The notes under the pieces were generated by a model that saw only the letters and a list, made by a program, of their open reading frames with translations, had not been told where the DNA came from and made no database searches. From the NCBI GenBank assembly GCA_032164295.1, contig JAJHTX010000006.1, positions 1,116,001-1,180,000 on the forward strand: 64,000 bases of DNA. The letters run 5' to 3'. This DNA comes from Inonotus obliquus (lineage: Eukaryota; Basidiomycota; Agaricomycetes; Hymenochaetales; Hymenochaetaceae). Positions within the stretch are counted from its first letter, which is position 1. Each line of letters begins with the position of its first letter. Shown in pieces: positions 47,817-59,106 of this stretch. Position numbers and translations under genes: made by a program.

Positions 47817-49958
47817 TTAGAAATCGAAACCTTCGGCACGGAAAACTCCCAAATCACCACCTGCTTGTGCCTTTTGTGCAAGTTCCTCCCGACCCTGCAA
47901 GAATATTGAGATCTCGGAATTCGCATGATGGAATCTGCACTTCGGAAACTTACCATTTGAATAAGGGCTCGACGAAGTGTGAACCAAAGCTGATCGCTCT
48001 TATCGCCCGAAGCCGAGTCCTGCATTGACAGAGCGCTCAAGAAGTGCTCAGCGGCTTCCTTGTCCGCTCCGATATTCAAACCTGAATTTTTGGTCAAGAT
48101 GAGGGAAGCCAAATGAAATCGAGTATAAGGAAACTTACATGCTACACCAACGTTGTAAATAGCTCGTGTATATGTTGGGCGAAGTTGTAAGGCCTCTCTA
48201 TATGCGCCGAGCGCTTCTTCCGGTTTGTTCCCGTTGCTTAACGCCGAGCCGTACCGATTCCACAGCAAATAGTCGCGCGGTCGTACGGCAAGGGCAGCAA
48301 CGAAACAGTCTTTCGCGCGTTCGAAATCCCCATTAGTATAGAACAATATACCCAAACCTACTTGGACGTCTGCATCTATCACACCTGCAGCATGTTGCGC
48401 GCGAGCAACGGCGAGGAAGGCGTCTGTGACGTGTTCGCGAGAAGCCCAGTGAGATTGTCTGAGCCACTCCTCGGCGTCCGTTTCTAACGGCGCGTGCTCT
48501 GGGTACTTAGCCATCAACCAACGTAAGAGCATAGTGTGCGAACCACGCTCAAAGCCTTCATTGGTGAAAGCTGTAGCAAGCGTCTAACAAGGTTCCCGAT
48601 CAGTCATACCTAAAAGAGCTACATTACTCGACATACCAGCATGCCAACGCCTTTCGCTCCCGCTGCTTCTGCTCTTGAGATACCTTTTATTAGCGCTCGC
48701 ATTCCTGCATCTTCTCTTTCATCCATGCATCTTGTCTCCCCAAGCAAGATCCAGGTTTCATACCCTCCTTCTCCAAGTTCCCCCTTTTGTATTGCGGCCT
48801 CCAGGAGTAATGCAGCTTCCGTGAGTGACCCATTACTCTCTAATAGAGCTTTCGCTTGAGCAAGACAGGAGGGTCCGTCAAGGGACGAGACATATTTATT
48901 TTCCGTGTCTGAATATGTTCATGAGCTAGTATTCTGGATAATACTTCCTAAGCTCACCGAAAGCATAGGGATCTAGCAACGGTACACCTTCGTCATTAAA
49001 CTTGATGCCTTGCGACATGAGATCATCATCGAATTTCCCAAGCCCATTTTCCCAAGCCTCGCGCATGCCTGAGCTATAATCTAACTTCTCAAAATCTACA
49101 TCTTCCCTTTCGGATTGTAGGTAGCGTTGCAACTCAGACTCCCATTCTGCAATATCGCCTTGTTGAGATGGACCGTCTTTCGTCGCAGAAGATGTTTGAG
49201 GCAATGACTCAAACTGCGCAAAGGCAGCTTCGAAATCCTCGTCCCGTAATTTCGCCTTTCCTTTTCCTTGGTCCTGAGTGGGAGCGAAGGACTGAGGGAA
49301 GCCTGAATTGTATAAACCAGTACCCATCCCCATTGGTCGGTTGAAAGATGGGGCATACGAGTTTCTCACAACTTGGAAAATTGTGAGTCCCTAGAATTGT
49401 CGAAGAGTAAACTAGCATACCATCTTGGGGTGCATTGGATTGGACAGAATTAAGCTGCTCCACTGTCGGATGCGCATTCTGAGCCTTCCCAAATTCCGAA
49501 GTCCAATTAGATATTTGCGGAACGCCGGACAGCTTCTGCATCTCCGCACGCAACCATAAGTTCTGCAACTCCGCGCTTTGTGGCGCCTGAAGTTGGACCT
49601 GAGGTCCTGTGACGTTCATCATTTGCATTCTCCTCGAGAGCTCCATCATTGATCCTTGGTTTGGCAGCATCCCCGCTTGTAAGTCGGGAGCTCTTGCATC
49701 GAAAAACCGGCGAGCCATTGACATGTCACCCTCGGAGATGTGACTAGTCGACGTTGAGGGCAAGTGTTGAAGCTGTTGGTCAATATTTAGCTTGTAAGGT
49801 ATGTAAGGAATAGGATCCAGACTTACTCTAGAAGACGATGGACCAGCAAGACGATCCCTTTGTACACTTCGGTCACCATCTGTGTGCTTGAGAACCTGAG
49901 CTAACGGGTTATTTGGAAGGGCACAATCGCTGCCGGAGATTAGACCCTGAAGAGACAT
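47817..49958 (-). CDS. PEX5: Peroxisomal targeting signal 1 receptor Pex5
   Basis: Seven exons (49958-49827, 49772-49421, 49371-48958, 48908-48637, 48583-48139, 48081-47954, 47894-47817) give 606 residues. The N-terminus MSLQGLISGSDC carries the conserved Cys12 used for export ubiquitination. It is followed by GPSSSRLQHLP, a WxxxF motif (WTSEF) and Trp-containing repeats (WESEL, WENGLGKF) for docking to Pex14/Pex13. The C-terminal half contains the TPR array (LTEAALLLEAAIQKGE, DADVQVGLGILFYTNGDFERAKDCF, RYGSALSNGNKPEEALGAYREAL, TRAIYNVGVACLNIG) that binds SKL-type signals. Pex5 carries matrix proteins such as beta-oxidation enzymes into peroxisomes. The start at 49958 is fixed by the conserved N-terminus; upstream in-frame sequence is UTR-like. 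Confidence 0.96.
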
Positions 49959-50141
49959 ATTGACTGTATCGTAGCGACGTTTGTTGTAGGAGTACTTTTG
50001 CTGGAGGTTGAGGTTGAAGTTGAGAAGGAAAGGACGAATCCCATGAGACGGACGAATCCCATGAGACGGACGACTCGGGAATCCGACATGTGTAAGTGCC
50101 GGAGAGCAGCCGGCAGACCGTGAGAGACGGCAGTGGTCCCA

Positions 50142-50371
50142 CACGGCGGGCAAAATAGAATATCAGTGGGTACGGTATTATAAAGTATTTTTTTGCCGAA
50201 AATTTAAATATCGGCAAGCATATCAGCACGTCCTTATCGATATCTAAAATATGGGCACGTGGTTCATATAAATAATATCGGCGAGGTCGATATGCTTACT
50301 GATATTTGAAATAATTGCGAGAAGAATTCTTTAAATTTAATGCCCGCTGATATCCTATTTTGCCCGCCGTG
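50142..50371. mobile_element. 230-bp MITE-like inverted-repeat element
   Basis: Terminal inverted repeats of about 28 bp begin CACGGCGGGCAAAATAG on the left (50142) and end CTATTTTGCCCGCCGTG on the right (50371), with only a few mismatches. A CCA triplet flanks each side (50139-50141 and 50372-50374), a plausible 3-bp target duplication. The interior is A/T-rich and carries subterminal copies of ATATCGGC and GCATATCAG in opposite orientations, so the whole element could fold into a hairpin. It has no coding capacity. It lies 184 bp upstream of the PEX5 start codon. CAC-starting termini with 3-bp duplications recall CACTA-type elements; that class call is tentative. Confidence 0.8.
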
Positions 50372-50549
50372 CCAGTCGGCGTTAGACAGTGGCCACATGA
50401 TTACCGATTATATAATGACCCTTACATTACGTGCTGCGGTTTCCTCAACCCTCAAAACAACGGTCCCAACTCGAAAATTAAATTCTTCTCGACGTAACGT
50501 ATCTAGCTCCCTCGCTCGACCCTGTTATTTCTGCCAGTGGTCCCAATGA

Positions 50550-50876
50550 TGCTATTAATTCAAAGGATGATAAATACGATATCATTCTGGTACCGGGTGG
50601 TTTGCTACTCTACATTTAGAACTGAATAACCCATCCATCCCTAAGGCAAACCACGTCCTCGGTGTCTGCACAGGCGCTTGGATACTCGCAGACCCCGTTG
50701 TTTTTGATGGTAAACAGGCTACGACGAACAAGCGTGCCTTTAAGTGGATTGGTCGGGAGCGAGATTGAAGAGAAGGTACGCGGGCCCATGGAAGTCTCCA
50801 TTAGGGCCTGGGATGATGACGAGCTCGCCTCCTATTGGGAACTCGTTGACTGTGAAAATCCGGATGGAAACTGAAG
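50550..50876 (+). pseudogene. Decayed DJ-1/PfpI family paralogue
   Basis: Fragments match the intact gene downstream: YDIILVPGG near 50577, then after an in-frame stop IPKANHVLGVCTGAWILAD near 50640-50700 and DGKQATTNKRAFKW near 50707-50750. The nucleophile-elbow Cys (VCTGAW) is still present, but a TAG interrupts the frame at about 50617 and a TGA follows about 50768. The N-terminal third seen in the intact copy is not recognisable. Same strand and order as the intact gene starting about 700 bp downstream, so it likely arose by tandem duplication. Confidence 0.8.
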
Positions 50877-51272
50877 GGAACAGTGGGAACTGGAAGTCCC
50901 CGGATAAGTTTGGATAAGTGTGCTAGCTTGAATCTTCTCTTTTCGTTGCCTTTGGATTATCATGCAGATTGCAGCTATGCTCTGCTATTATACCCTGCGG
51001 CTTCTCACAAACGCTCCATTCGAGTATACAGGACAACAGTGTACTAAAGGTTGCTCTTGCTTGATGAACACTCGAGAGAAGCGGCGTCCCGGAGACACAT
51101 AATAGAAGCTTCAAGGGTCAAACAGAGGTAAACAGCAGGACGAAATTGCTGTCGATATCTCCGCTCATAGGATTTTTTTGGATCACGAGGTTTGGTCAGC
51201 ACCTTATAACTCGAGCAGAGCTTAGAAAGCTCTTTGCTCTCCACGTCGTGCAACTATCGGACATACCAAGAG
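50877..51272. other. Intergenic between DJ-1 pseudogene and intact copy
   Basis: No gene recognised; contains the promoter side of the intact DJ-1/PfpI gene. Confidence 0.5.
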
Positions 51273-52125
51273 ATGACTCAGGCTAGAGTACTCACCGTCG
51301 TTGTCTGCCTTTTCAAAAATGTTACTGCTCTCGACTTTCAAGGACCCGTCGAGCTCTTTAGTTTGTTGAACCCGGAGAACGCCAGAAAGTATACTCCGCA
51401 ATCTCTTTGGCACCTACGACTCACCTTCCTCGCCGATACACTCGATCCCGTTGACTCTACTAGTGGTCTGTCTCTCGTACCGCAGGGGACTTACGCCGAT
51501 GCGATTGATAAGAATACGCAGTATGATATTCTCTTGATTCCAGGAGGTTCGTTCCAGTAGTATGGATTGGATAATGTATTGAATTTTTTTGATAGGACCA
51601 GAGGCACGCCCAGATGCAGTTCCGAAAGACCTGATGCGCTTCTTGAACCACCAAATCCCTAAAGCACGTTATGTCCTGAGTGTATGCACGGGCTCTTGGA
51701 TACTTGCGGGTACAGGGATTCTGGATGGTAAACGAGCCACAACAAATAAATTCAGCTTCAACTCCTGCAAGGTACGTATAATACGTATACATCTTAATTC
51801 GACCGTAACTAATGTCCCCACTTTGACAGGCTGCCACTAGTAAGAAAATAGACTGGGTCCCCAAGGCGCGCTGGGTCGTAGATGGTAACGTGTGGACCAG
51901 CTCCGGAGTTACAGCAGGTACATGCATAAATGCTAGGATTTCGTGATCTTCTTCCATGGTACTGATTCAACCTTCTGCATAGGTGCGGATATGGCAAATG
52001 CGTTCCTTGTTCATCTCGTCGGAGAAGATATCGCAAAGGTTATACGCAACATTGTCGAGCTTTCTCCCAGGAACGCAGATGAAGATGAGTTTGCTGCCGT
52101 TCACGGTCTTCTTGGAGACTCTTGA
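51273..52125 (+). CDS. DJ-1/PfpI family protein
   Basis: Four exons (51273-51546, 51596-51771, 51830-51917, 51983-52125) give 226 residues. The class I glutamine amidotransferase-like fold is seen as LTVVVCLFKNVTALDFQGP, YDILLIPGGPEARP, the nucleophile elbow YVLSVCTGSWILA with the reactive Cys, GKRATTNK, and WTSSGVTAGADMANAFLV. This subgroup, common in mushrooms, resembles isonitrile hydratase or AraC-regulator-like DJ-1 proteins; the substrate cannot be read from the sequence. No targeting signal is visible. A decayed relative lies just upstream. Confidence 0.9.
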
Positions 52126-52429
52126 AATAGATTACAGTGAAGGAACAACCGATGAGAGTGAATACGGAATGAATGTTGAATAAAGAATGTTGTTTGTTAG
52201 TGTTTACGAGAATCAATGACTACAAACATATATATATAAATATGAATCATGCTCCTGGTACCGTCGATCATCGCGAAATTTGTCTTCCAAATGGTTGAAG
52301 CGATGATATCCCGACGCTGGTATCTTCCTGATTGTCGCGCTTCAAGACACTACCATCACGACCATCGTTCTTGGGAGGCAACTTAAAAGCTAGCGGAAGT
52401 TGTCTTGACTTGAAAGAAAACTTGACAAA
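52126..52429. other. Intergenic between DJ-1 and MRI1
   Basis: Contains a short TA repeat (ATATATATAA at 52228-52238) and the MRI1 promoter side; no gene. Confidence 0.6.
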
Positions 52430-53986
52430 ATGAGCGGTCCAATTCTACCTCTATCGATCCGCACCGAAGGCGAAAATATCGAAATTGTTAATCAGCTCTT
52501 GCTTCCGCACGTTGTTGAGTATGTCAAGATTACTTCTATTGAAGATGCGCATGAGGCTATCAAGACTATGAAAGTATGCACCACCAAGTGCTAGTCTCTC
52601 CAGTTCCTGTACTTACTTTTGAACCTCAGATTCGCGGCGCACCAGCCATCGCATCTCTTGCTTCTCTCGCCTTTGCTGAATCCCTCTCTCAGGCTCTCAA
52701 AGCGTCTCCACCACCTTCTTTCCTTTCATCTTCCGAATCTCTAAAATCGCACGTCCTACCACAACTAGACTTTCTCTACACAGCTCGTCCAACAGCCGTC
52801 AACTTAGGCGCAGCGATCCGTCGTCTCACTCGTGTTCTCAACGAGGGTACTCAATCCGGGAAGGATGCTCGTGAAATAGCAGAGCTTCTTGTTAAAGAGG
52901 GACATGCTGTTGCGGATGAAGATTTTGGAAGGAATAAAGAGATGAGTAGGCATGGGGCTGAGTGGCTAGTAGATTTGACGAAGGCGAAGGGAGAGGATGG
53001 CACTAAGCTCAATTTGTTGACGGTGTGCAATACGGGATCGTTAGCCACTTCGGTACGTGTTAGCGCCTATCTATTTCTCAGATGAAGATGTTGACTATAT
53101 GCGCACAAACGAAGGGATATGGAACTGCCTTAGGGCTCATTACCTATTTATTCGAAACGAATAGACTGGGAACGGCGTATTTTACTCAAACCGCTCCGTA
53201 TCATCAAGGTTCACGGTACGACCGTCGCTTTCTCAATCGAATCTCCTGGTTGACCTTTGTACTAGTCTAACGGCTTATGAACTTCAAGCATTACAAGCTC
53301 CCCATGTCATGATTTGCGATACAATGGTTGGCTCGCTTTTTCAACACCACAAGATCCACGGTGTCGGTGAGTGTCCCTCCAATATAACGAACAACTTTCC
53401 CATTCCTATATCTACACAACCTAGTCGTCGGCGCCGACCGGATTGCGAAGAACGGCGATACAGCTAACAAGGCGAGATTCTCTCTGTCCGTCCGAGAATG
53501 CTTACACGTTGAATCTAAACGATGTATTTCACAGATTGGGACTTATAATGCTGCGGTATTAGCAGCGCGTCATAATATCCCATTCATAGTTGTTGCACCC
53601 ATCAGTACAGTCGACCTAGACATTCCCGACGGCTCTCAGTAAGTCTACAGAAGTAACAATCACTATCCTCAACATCTACTCACTTTAACTATTTCCTCTT
53701 ACCCCTCCCTCCTCCTACTTGCAGCATCCCAATCGAACACCGTCCCTGGATAGAAGCCTGTCTCGTCCGCGGAGCAGTCTACCCTCCTCCTTCCTCACCG
53801 AATGCACCAAATGAAAAGATCGAGCAAAAAGTCGTTCAACTCACTCCTCCAGGTCTCAACGAATCTAATGTCTACAACCCAAGTTTCGACGTAACACCAG
53901 CAGAACTTATTACTGCAATCGTGACTGAGAAGGGCGTCGCTATTAGACGGGTGGATGGGACGTTCGATTTGAGTCAGATTGTGTAG
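52430..53986 (+). CDS. MRI1: Methylthioribose-1-phosphate isomerase
   Basis: Seven exons (52430-52573, 52630-53052, 53115-53215, 53266-53366, 53425-53471, 53535-53638, 53725-53986) give 393 residues. Family text is complete: [49 protein letters not shown] with the catalytic Cys, [23 protein letters not shown] with the catalytic Asp, [20 protein letters not shown], and [17 protein letters not shown]. The enzyme interconverts methylthioribose-1-phosphate and methylthioribulose-1-phosphate in the methionine salvage pathway, in the cytosol. The fifth intron (53472-53534) has a GC donor (AAG|GCGAGA); the junction Lys|Ile falls exactly in a conserved motif, so the splice site is firm. Confidence 0.96.
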
Positions 53987-54460
53987 AGGCTGCGGTGGAA
54001 CGAAGGGGATTTTTCTTGTTTGTATGATGTTGTGAGTTTGCAGGAATATCTAGGGATTTTGAGCTTGTAGTTGTAGAATTATCAGCTGAAATATACTGTA
54101 GAATTTTTACACCTTCATGTTGAGCAGCTTGAGACAAAAGAGTCTGGCTAGTAGAAGTCTTTTAGTTCCTCGTATTATAATGATCCTTCTGGCATAACCA
54201 AAGGCTTGGACAAGTCATTTACCATACATATAGTATAATCAAATTTCGTGCTTCGATAGAAAAGGCGTAACACAGACGTTGAGCGTCGACACGGAATAAA
54301 CAAAGAGAAACAAGCCAATGAACAAAGGGATAGATACGTGTGACATTCCGTTGTTGCAAGAAGGTGTATCGCTGAAATACGAACAGAAGGACAAGAATGG
54401 GGTGATGGTCATGTCTCGCAGTAAAGAAAGCAAAGCACAAGGAATGCGTAGCAGCTCTGT
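53987..54460. other. Convergent 3' intergenic region
   Basis: 3' flanks of MRI1 and RAD21. No gene recognised; the open frames here have no motif. Confidence 0.6.
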
Positions 54461-56764
54461 TCATGCGTTGGTTGAAGTTGCTTGCGAAACACCTGCATGC
54501 ATCTGACGTTCCCAAAGTCTGTCTTTTGCACGAATTTCAATGTTCTCGTAAGGTCTGCTTTGCGATAGCTTGACGCAATCTCGAGTGCCGAGGACAAGAA
54601 GCTCGAAGAAAAAGGACGCTGCCGCTCGACGAGATGCCTAAAACCGAACTCAGTACCTGTCGTTGAACCGGAAGCATACTTGCATACCTTATGAGACATC
54701 TGTTGGAAGCTCAAGACCTTCTCAGCCTCGCCTGGAATTGGTTGTAGCTCCTTCCGAATAACTGCCAAAGCCTTAACAGTCGTCCGGCTATAGCCCTTTC
54801 CATCCTGTTCCGCCGCCTCCTGTTGACTCTGCGTTTGCGAAGGCTTCTCATCAAACATCGCGATCGGGCAGCTGGAGTCCGCAAACGTCTCGATGCCTTC
54901 ATCAAACGCTTCATTCGCCGCGGGAGTTGAGAAGCGACTCTTCGATCGAGCGTGTTCCAGATCGATGGGTCCACCCAAATCCATGTTCGCGTCGACATCG
55001 AACTGATAATCATCCATAGTACCGGTGTTATCACCGAAGTCGTACCCATGGTCAAGGTCTCCACCAACACCGACACTACCACGACGCAGCACGTCGCTTC
55101 CGATGGCAATACTGGGTGCAACACTTCCCGCGCGCCTTGCCTGCTCAACATCCTCGATGTTCTCCTTATCCAACCTGGCTTTCTTATTTGGCTTGTCAGG
55201 TGAAGTATCGCGGCGTTTGGGTCCAAGAATATTGTGAATCGGGCGCATGAACATCTCAGCAAGTTCTGGAGCAAGACCAGGTGGTCCAGCGCAGAAATAC
55301 ACCCCTGTTGGCGTGCTCTTGGTTGGCATGAAGTGTGCCAAGGGATCTCGCCGTATTTCAAGCAAGCGCATCACACTACGAGAACGGGGGAGGAATTGTT
55401 GCTTCGTGAGAATTTCACTAACGTCCGCCTGACTGCCAACGATGCCGTTACGCCCTCGGCCGAAGTTCATTCCTGGACCGTCTTCAAGTTCTGTCACAGA
55501 ATCGATAATCTGTTTCTTGTTCAGAAACCTCTTCTTCGTTGGCGATTCTCCGTCTTCCTGATCCCCTACACGCGGGGTCGCGTTTGTATCAGCAGGAGGG
55601 GGAGACGGAGGGGGTGTGCTAAGACGTGACGCTTGAGCAGTATTAGCAAATGAAACACCTAACTTCACAATGTCGACTTACATGCTCTGGAGGGCGACCG
55701 ACGTGCTGCCTCAGCAGGACCAGGCTCGCCTAGAGTTGTATCGGCACCAGTACCATCCCCAAAGTCGAGTCCCAAATCAAGGTCCATGCCACCAATGTCT
55801 CCTCCGCCAAAGTCAAAGTCCATCCCTGCACCAACCGACACTTCACGACTTCGGGTAGACAACATATCCACTTCTGCCACTCCTTTACCCAAGAGATGCG
55901 AATCAAGGGATTCTCTTGGCGAGCGCATAGCAGCAGCATCACGTCCCACCTCAACACTCATGGTCTCATCCCCGAAATCGATTCCCAAGTCTACTTCCAA
56001 ATCCTGTGAACCAATACCGTCACTAGGTCCCAATCCAAAACCAAGCTCGTGCCCGTCCAGTTCAAACTGGAAATCATTCGCAGATGCCAAAGTGATATCT
56101 GCCGTGCGTGCTATGTGCTGACCAGCTTGTGGACGTGGCCTGTCCTCAAAGTCGAAGTCGCTGTGGATGCACGTTAGTCCAAGATGCAGTATTACAACCA
56201 GGAGGATAATCTCACAAGTTACTGAAGTCAGGGAGAAGAAGATCTAGGTCAATGTTGGTTTCTTGAAGAGTGATAGCATTCTTGTTGACGGCTAGTTGAT
56301 CCTCTGTCATGTCAACAATGCCAGGTCGGAAAGCCTGAGACAAGGCAACACAATCAGGTTACAACTAATAGAGCGGGAGAGGCGACACGGACCATCTTGA
56401 TTTTGAGCAAGGCTTCATTACAATCATCAAGGAGATATTTCGCTTTGCGGCTGTAGATGCGAACGACACCTAGAAGCAGCTGACCACTGAGACGAAGAGC
56501 CATCACTTCAACTTCTCCTCCCATAATGGCGCCTGAATGCAATACCCGGTCGGACATCTTACTAACGAAGAATACAGAATACACACGCACCCACTGATTC
56601 CTGGATATCAGCCTGGAGTGTCTGCGTTTTTGATAATTTTCGTTCCATGTGAGCCGCGAGCCATACTTTGGCCAGTGGCCCGCGACGCGCCAAGATAGCT
56701 TCTGAGTAGAACTGCGAATATTTTAGTGCAAAACTGAAAAACCGATAATGAAACGACGTACCAT
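54461..56764 (-). CDS. RAD21: Cohesin kleisin subunit Rad21/Scc1
   Basis: Seven coding exons (56764-56762, 56711-56591, 56532-56393, 56334-56216, 56160-55682, 55631-54688, 54637-54461) give 660 residues. The first coding exon is the ATG alone; exon 2 begins [17 protein letters not shown], the conserved Smc3-binding N-terminus, continuing [20 protein letters not shown] and [15 protein letters not shown]. The middle is acidic with a possible separase site (EIRR) before DPLAHF. The C-terminal winged-helix domain that binds Smc1 is intact ([35 protein letters not shown]). Rad21 closes the cohesin ring that holds sister chromatids. Confidence 0.95.
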
Positions 56765-56978
56765 AATCAAGCGGCAAACAAGAAATGAAGCAATAAACAA
56801 GAAATGCGAGTCGTGTCTGCTTGGAAGCGCGTCTGCGGCTCGTGTATGGAAGAGTGAGACTGACGCGGTGTGACAAATACCAACAACTGAAGGCGTGGGA
56901 AACTTACTGCTTTTGGCGATGTAATGAACGGACGACAACAAAATAGGACAAGAAAATCTTGCAATTAAATTCATTATA

Positions 56979-58901
56979 CTACGCTTCCGCATTTGAATCC
57001 TCTCTATTCTGCTTCATTTCCCACAAAAGTCTTCGAGTTTCGTGAGGTAGCTTTTCATCCTCGGAGAAATGCTGCGTCCATTCCTTTCCTCCAGAGTTTA
57101 TGAAGTTGCGTAGTCGTGCTGAGACGCTGTACCCCATTTGCTCCAACTCCTCCACCGCCAATTTATGTCGAGGATCTCCGTTTACGACGCACGTCTTTAC
57201 GATGTCCTCGTACACGGAATACGATGGTGTGAATCCTGCACCCTTCATCTCTTCAAGGTAGTAGAACGCATTCTCGTAGTCCGTCTGCGTGAGAATTAAC
57301 GATATGAAGGACTCGAAGGTTCTCGCCGTCGGTTTCACGTCCGATTCCTGCAGCTCGCTAAACAGGCGTTCTCCAAGTTCGATATGCCGTACTGCACGAC
57401 ATGCCTTCAGGAGCATCTCGAATGTCTCGGCATCCGGCTTGACATTGAGCGAGGGCATAGCCTTATAGATCCCAACAGCTCTCTGCAAATCCTTGAGAAT
57501 CCCCGCAGCTTTGATAAGTACATTGGTGGCGACTACGTCGACACTCTGCCCTTCTTTGTATATTTCCTCCAGCTTGGTGTATGCATCATCAACGAGCTCT
57601 GGGTCGTGCTGAATAGACTCAAGGATTGAGTGAGCCGATTCAACTGTCGGATCAGTGTTCGCCGAGCGCATGAGGTCGAGGACGCAGAAGGCTTCTTTCA
57701 GCTGTCGATTTTTGACGAATGCATCCAGCATCGGCGTGAAGTGGTATTCCTTGAATTTTACACCGATAATTTCAAGTTGTTGAATAGCTTCCGCTGCAAC
57801 TGCGGGTAATCCGTGTCTCGCAGCCGTGTGTAGAACAAACTGACAGACCCCTTCATCGACACGAATATTTAGGTCGTTGACGACTTTGTTCCAACACCGT
57901 AGAACGCCGTCTGCCTATTCAGACGGTCAATGTCCGTTTTTACTATACGGTGTCTTTCACTCACATAAAGCTCCTCCGCACAGCACGCTAGCAGTTTGAC
58001 CCACGTCTCGCTGCCTAATCGACGCACCGCTGTTTCTTCATAAGCATCTGCAAGATCCACAGCCAACCGGACTTGACCGAGTTGCCCTGCTCTTTCAACT
58101 AAGTGCTGGGCAACGTAAAGGCTTGGAGAATACCCCAGGTCATTCATTTCGGCCAGCTTCACCAACGCCATCTCCAGGTTATCACAATCCAGGAAGTATT
58201 GTACAATAAAGTCGTATGTTCGACCGTTCGGCTGGACGTCGTGATTCTCCATTTCCTCTAAGATGTGGAAGATCGTATCACTGTTACGATTACCATGCGC
58301 CTATTCATAGCGTACAGAATAAGAAACCAAGATAACATGAGTGGAAAGTTACTCACATGAAGTAACTGGTTAAAAGTGTTTGCGTCAGGCTTTATCTCCA
58401 TCGCCAGCATATCTCTGAAGACCGCCATAGCATCCAGATGATTATGATCCAAAGCAAGTGCGTTTATGATCGTGTTGTAGGTATCAAGGTCTGGTTGAAT
58501 ATTCGTCCTCTTCATTTTTTGTGCCAACTCGATGACTTTGTCCACCTTCTTGGTGGCCAAAAAGTTCCGCATTCCCAGGTTGTACTCTGCAGCCTGAGCG
58601 CCTCGCTTGATTTTGAACATGTTTCCGTCTTGTCGGGCTTCCCATAACTGTTCTGCTGGCCGGCGTGGAAGAGCACGGCGATTGCTGAAATTTCCTCGAA
58701 ATGTCGCATTACGTGTTGCTACATTGCGTCGTGCCGTGCGATCTGGAAAAAGGCAATGAATAATAAGTTAGATTGACATGGCCAAAACGCACCCGTCGTC
58801 GGAAATGCTTTCCATGTCGACAATACAAACTTCACAGCGTTATGTGTCAGGTTTGATCGAGCACATGTCTGTAAAGCATGCTTGGATGAAGACGCCAGCA
58901 T
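56979..58901 (-). CDS. Mitochondrial pentatricopeptide-repeat protein
   Basis: Four exons (58901-58793, 58742-58357, 58300-57965, 57914-56979) give 588 residues. The N-terminus (MLASSSKHALQTCARSN and a long Arg-rich stretch RTARRNVATRNATFRG) looks like a mitochondrial presequence. PPR-type 35-residue helical hairpins follow: PDLDTYNTIINALALD, PDANTFNQLLHAHG, PNGRTYDFIVQYFLD, TPMLDAFVKNRQLKEAF, DVVATNVLIKAAG, PDAETFEMLLKACRA, PTARTFESFISLI and PSYSVYEDIVKT. Such fungal proteins bind specific mitochondrial transcripts for stability, processing or translation; the target is unknown. The start is 205 bp from the divergent coiled-coil gene. Confidence 0.9.
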
Positions 58902-59106
58902 CGTTTGCCTTGAGTTGAGCGTTGGAGGGTTTTTTTCTTCGGGCGCGGATCAGCGCCGATCGTCACGATACTCGATCACGTGACACAATCGCGTCGCGTT
59001 GACTTTCGTTGCGCCTTTCTACCGACAGCTTTCCATAAACTTCTCCATCAATGTGAGGTCCAATCCACACGATCAATAATCTAATGCTAACTGCATCTTC
59101 CGCCAG

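Noticed and set aside
54711..55361. 216-codon minus-strand ORF in a second frame
   Set aside because: Out-of-frame shadow of the RAD21 middle exon, with abnormal Arg/Cys/Trp content.
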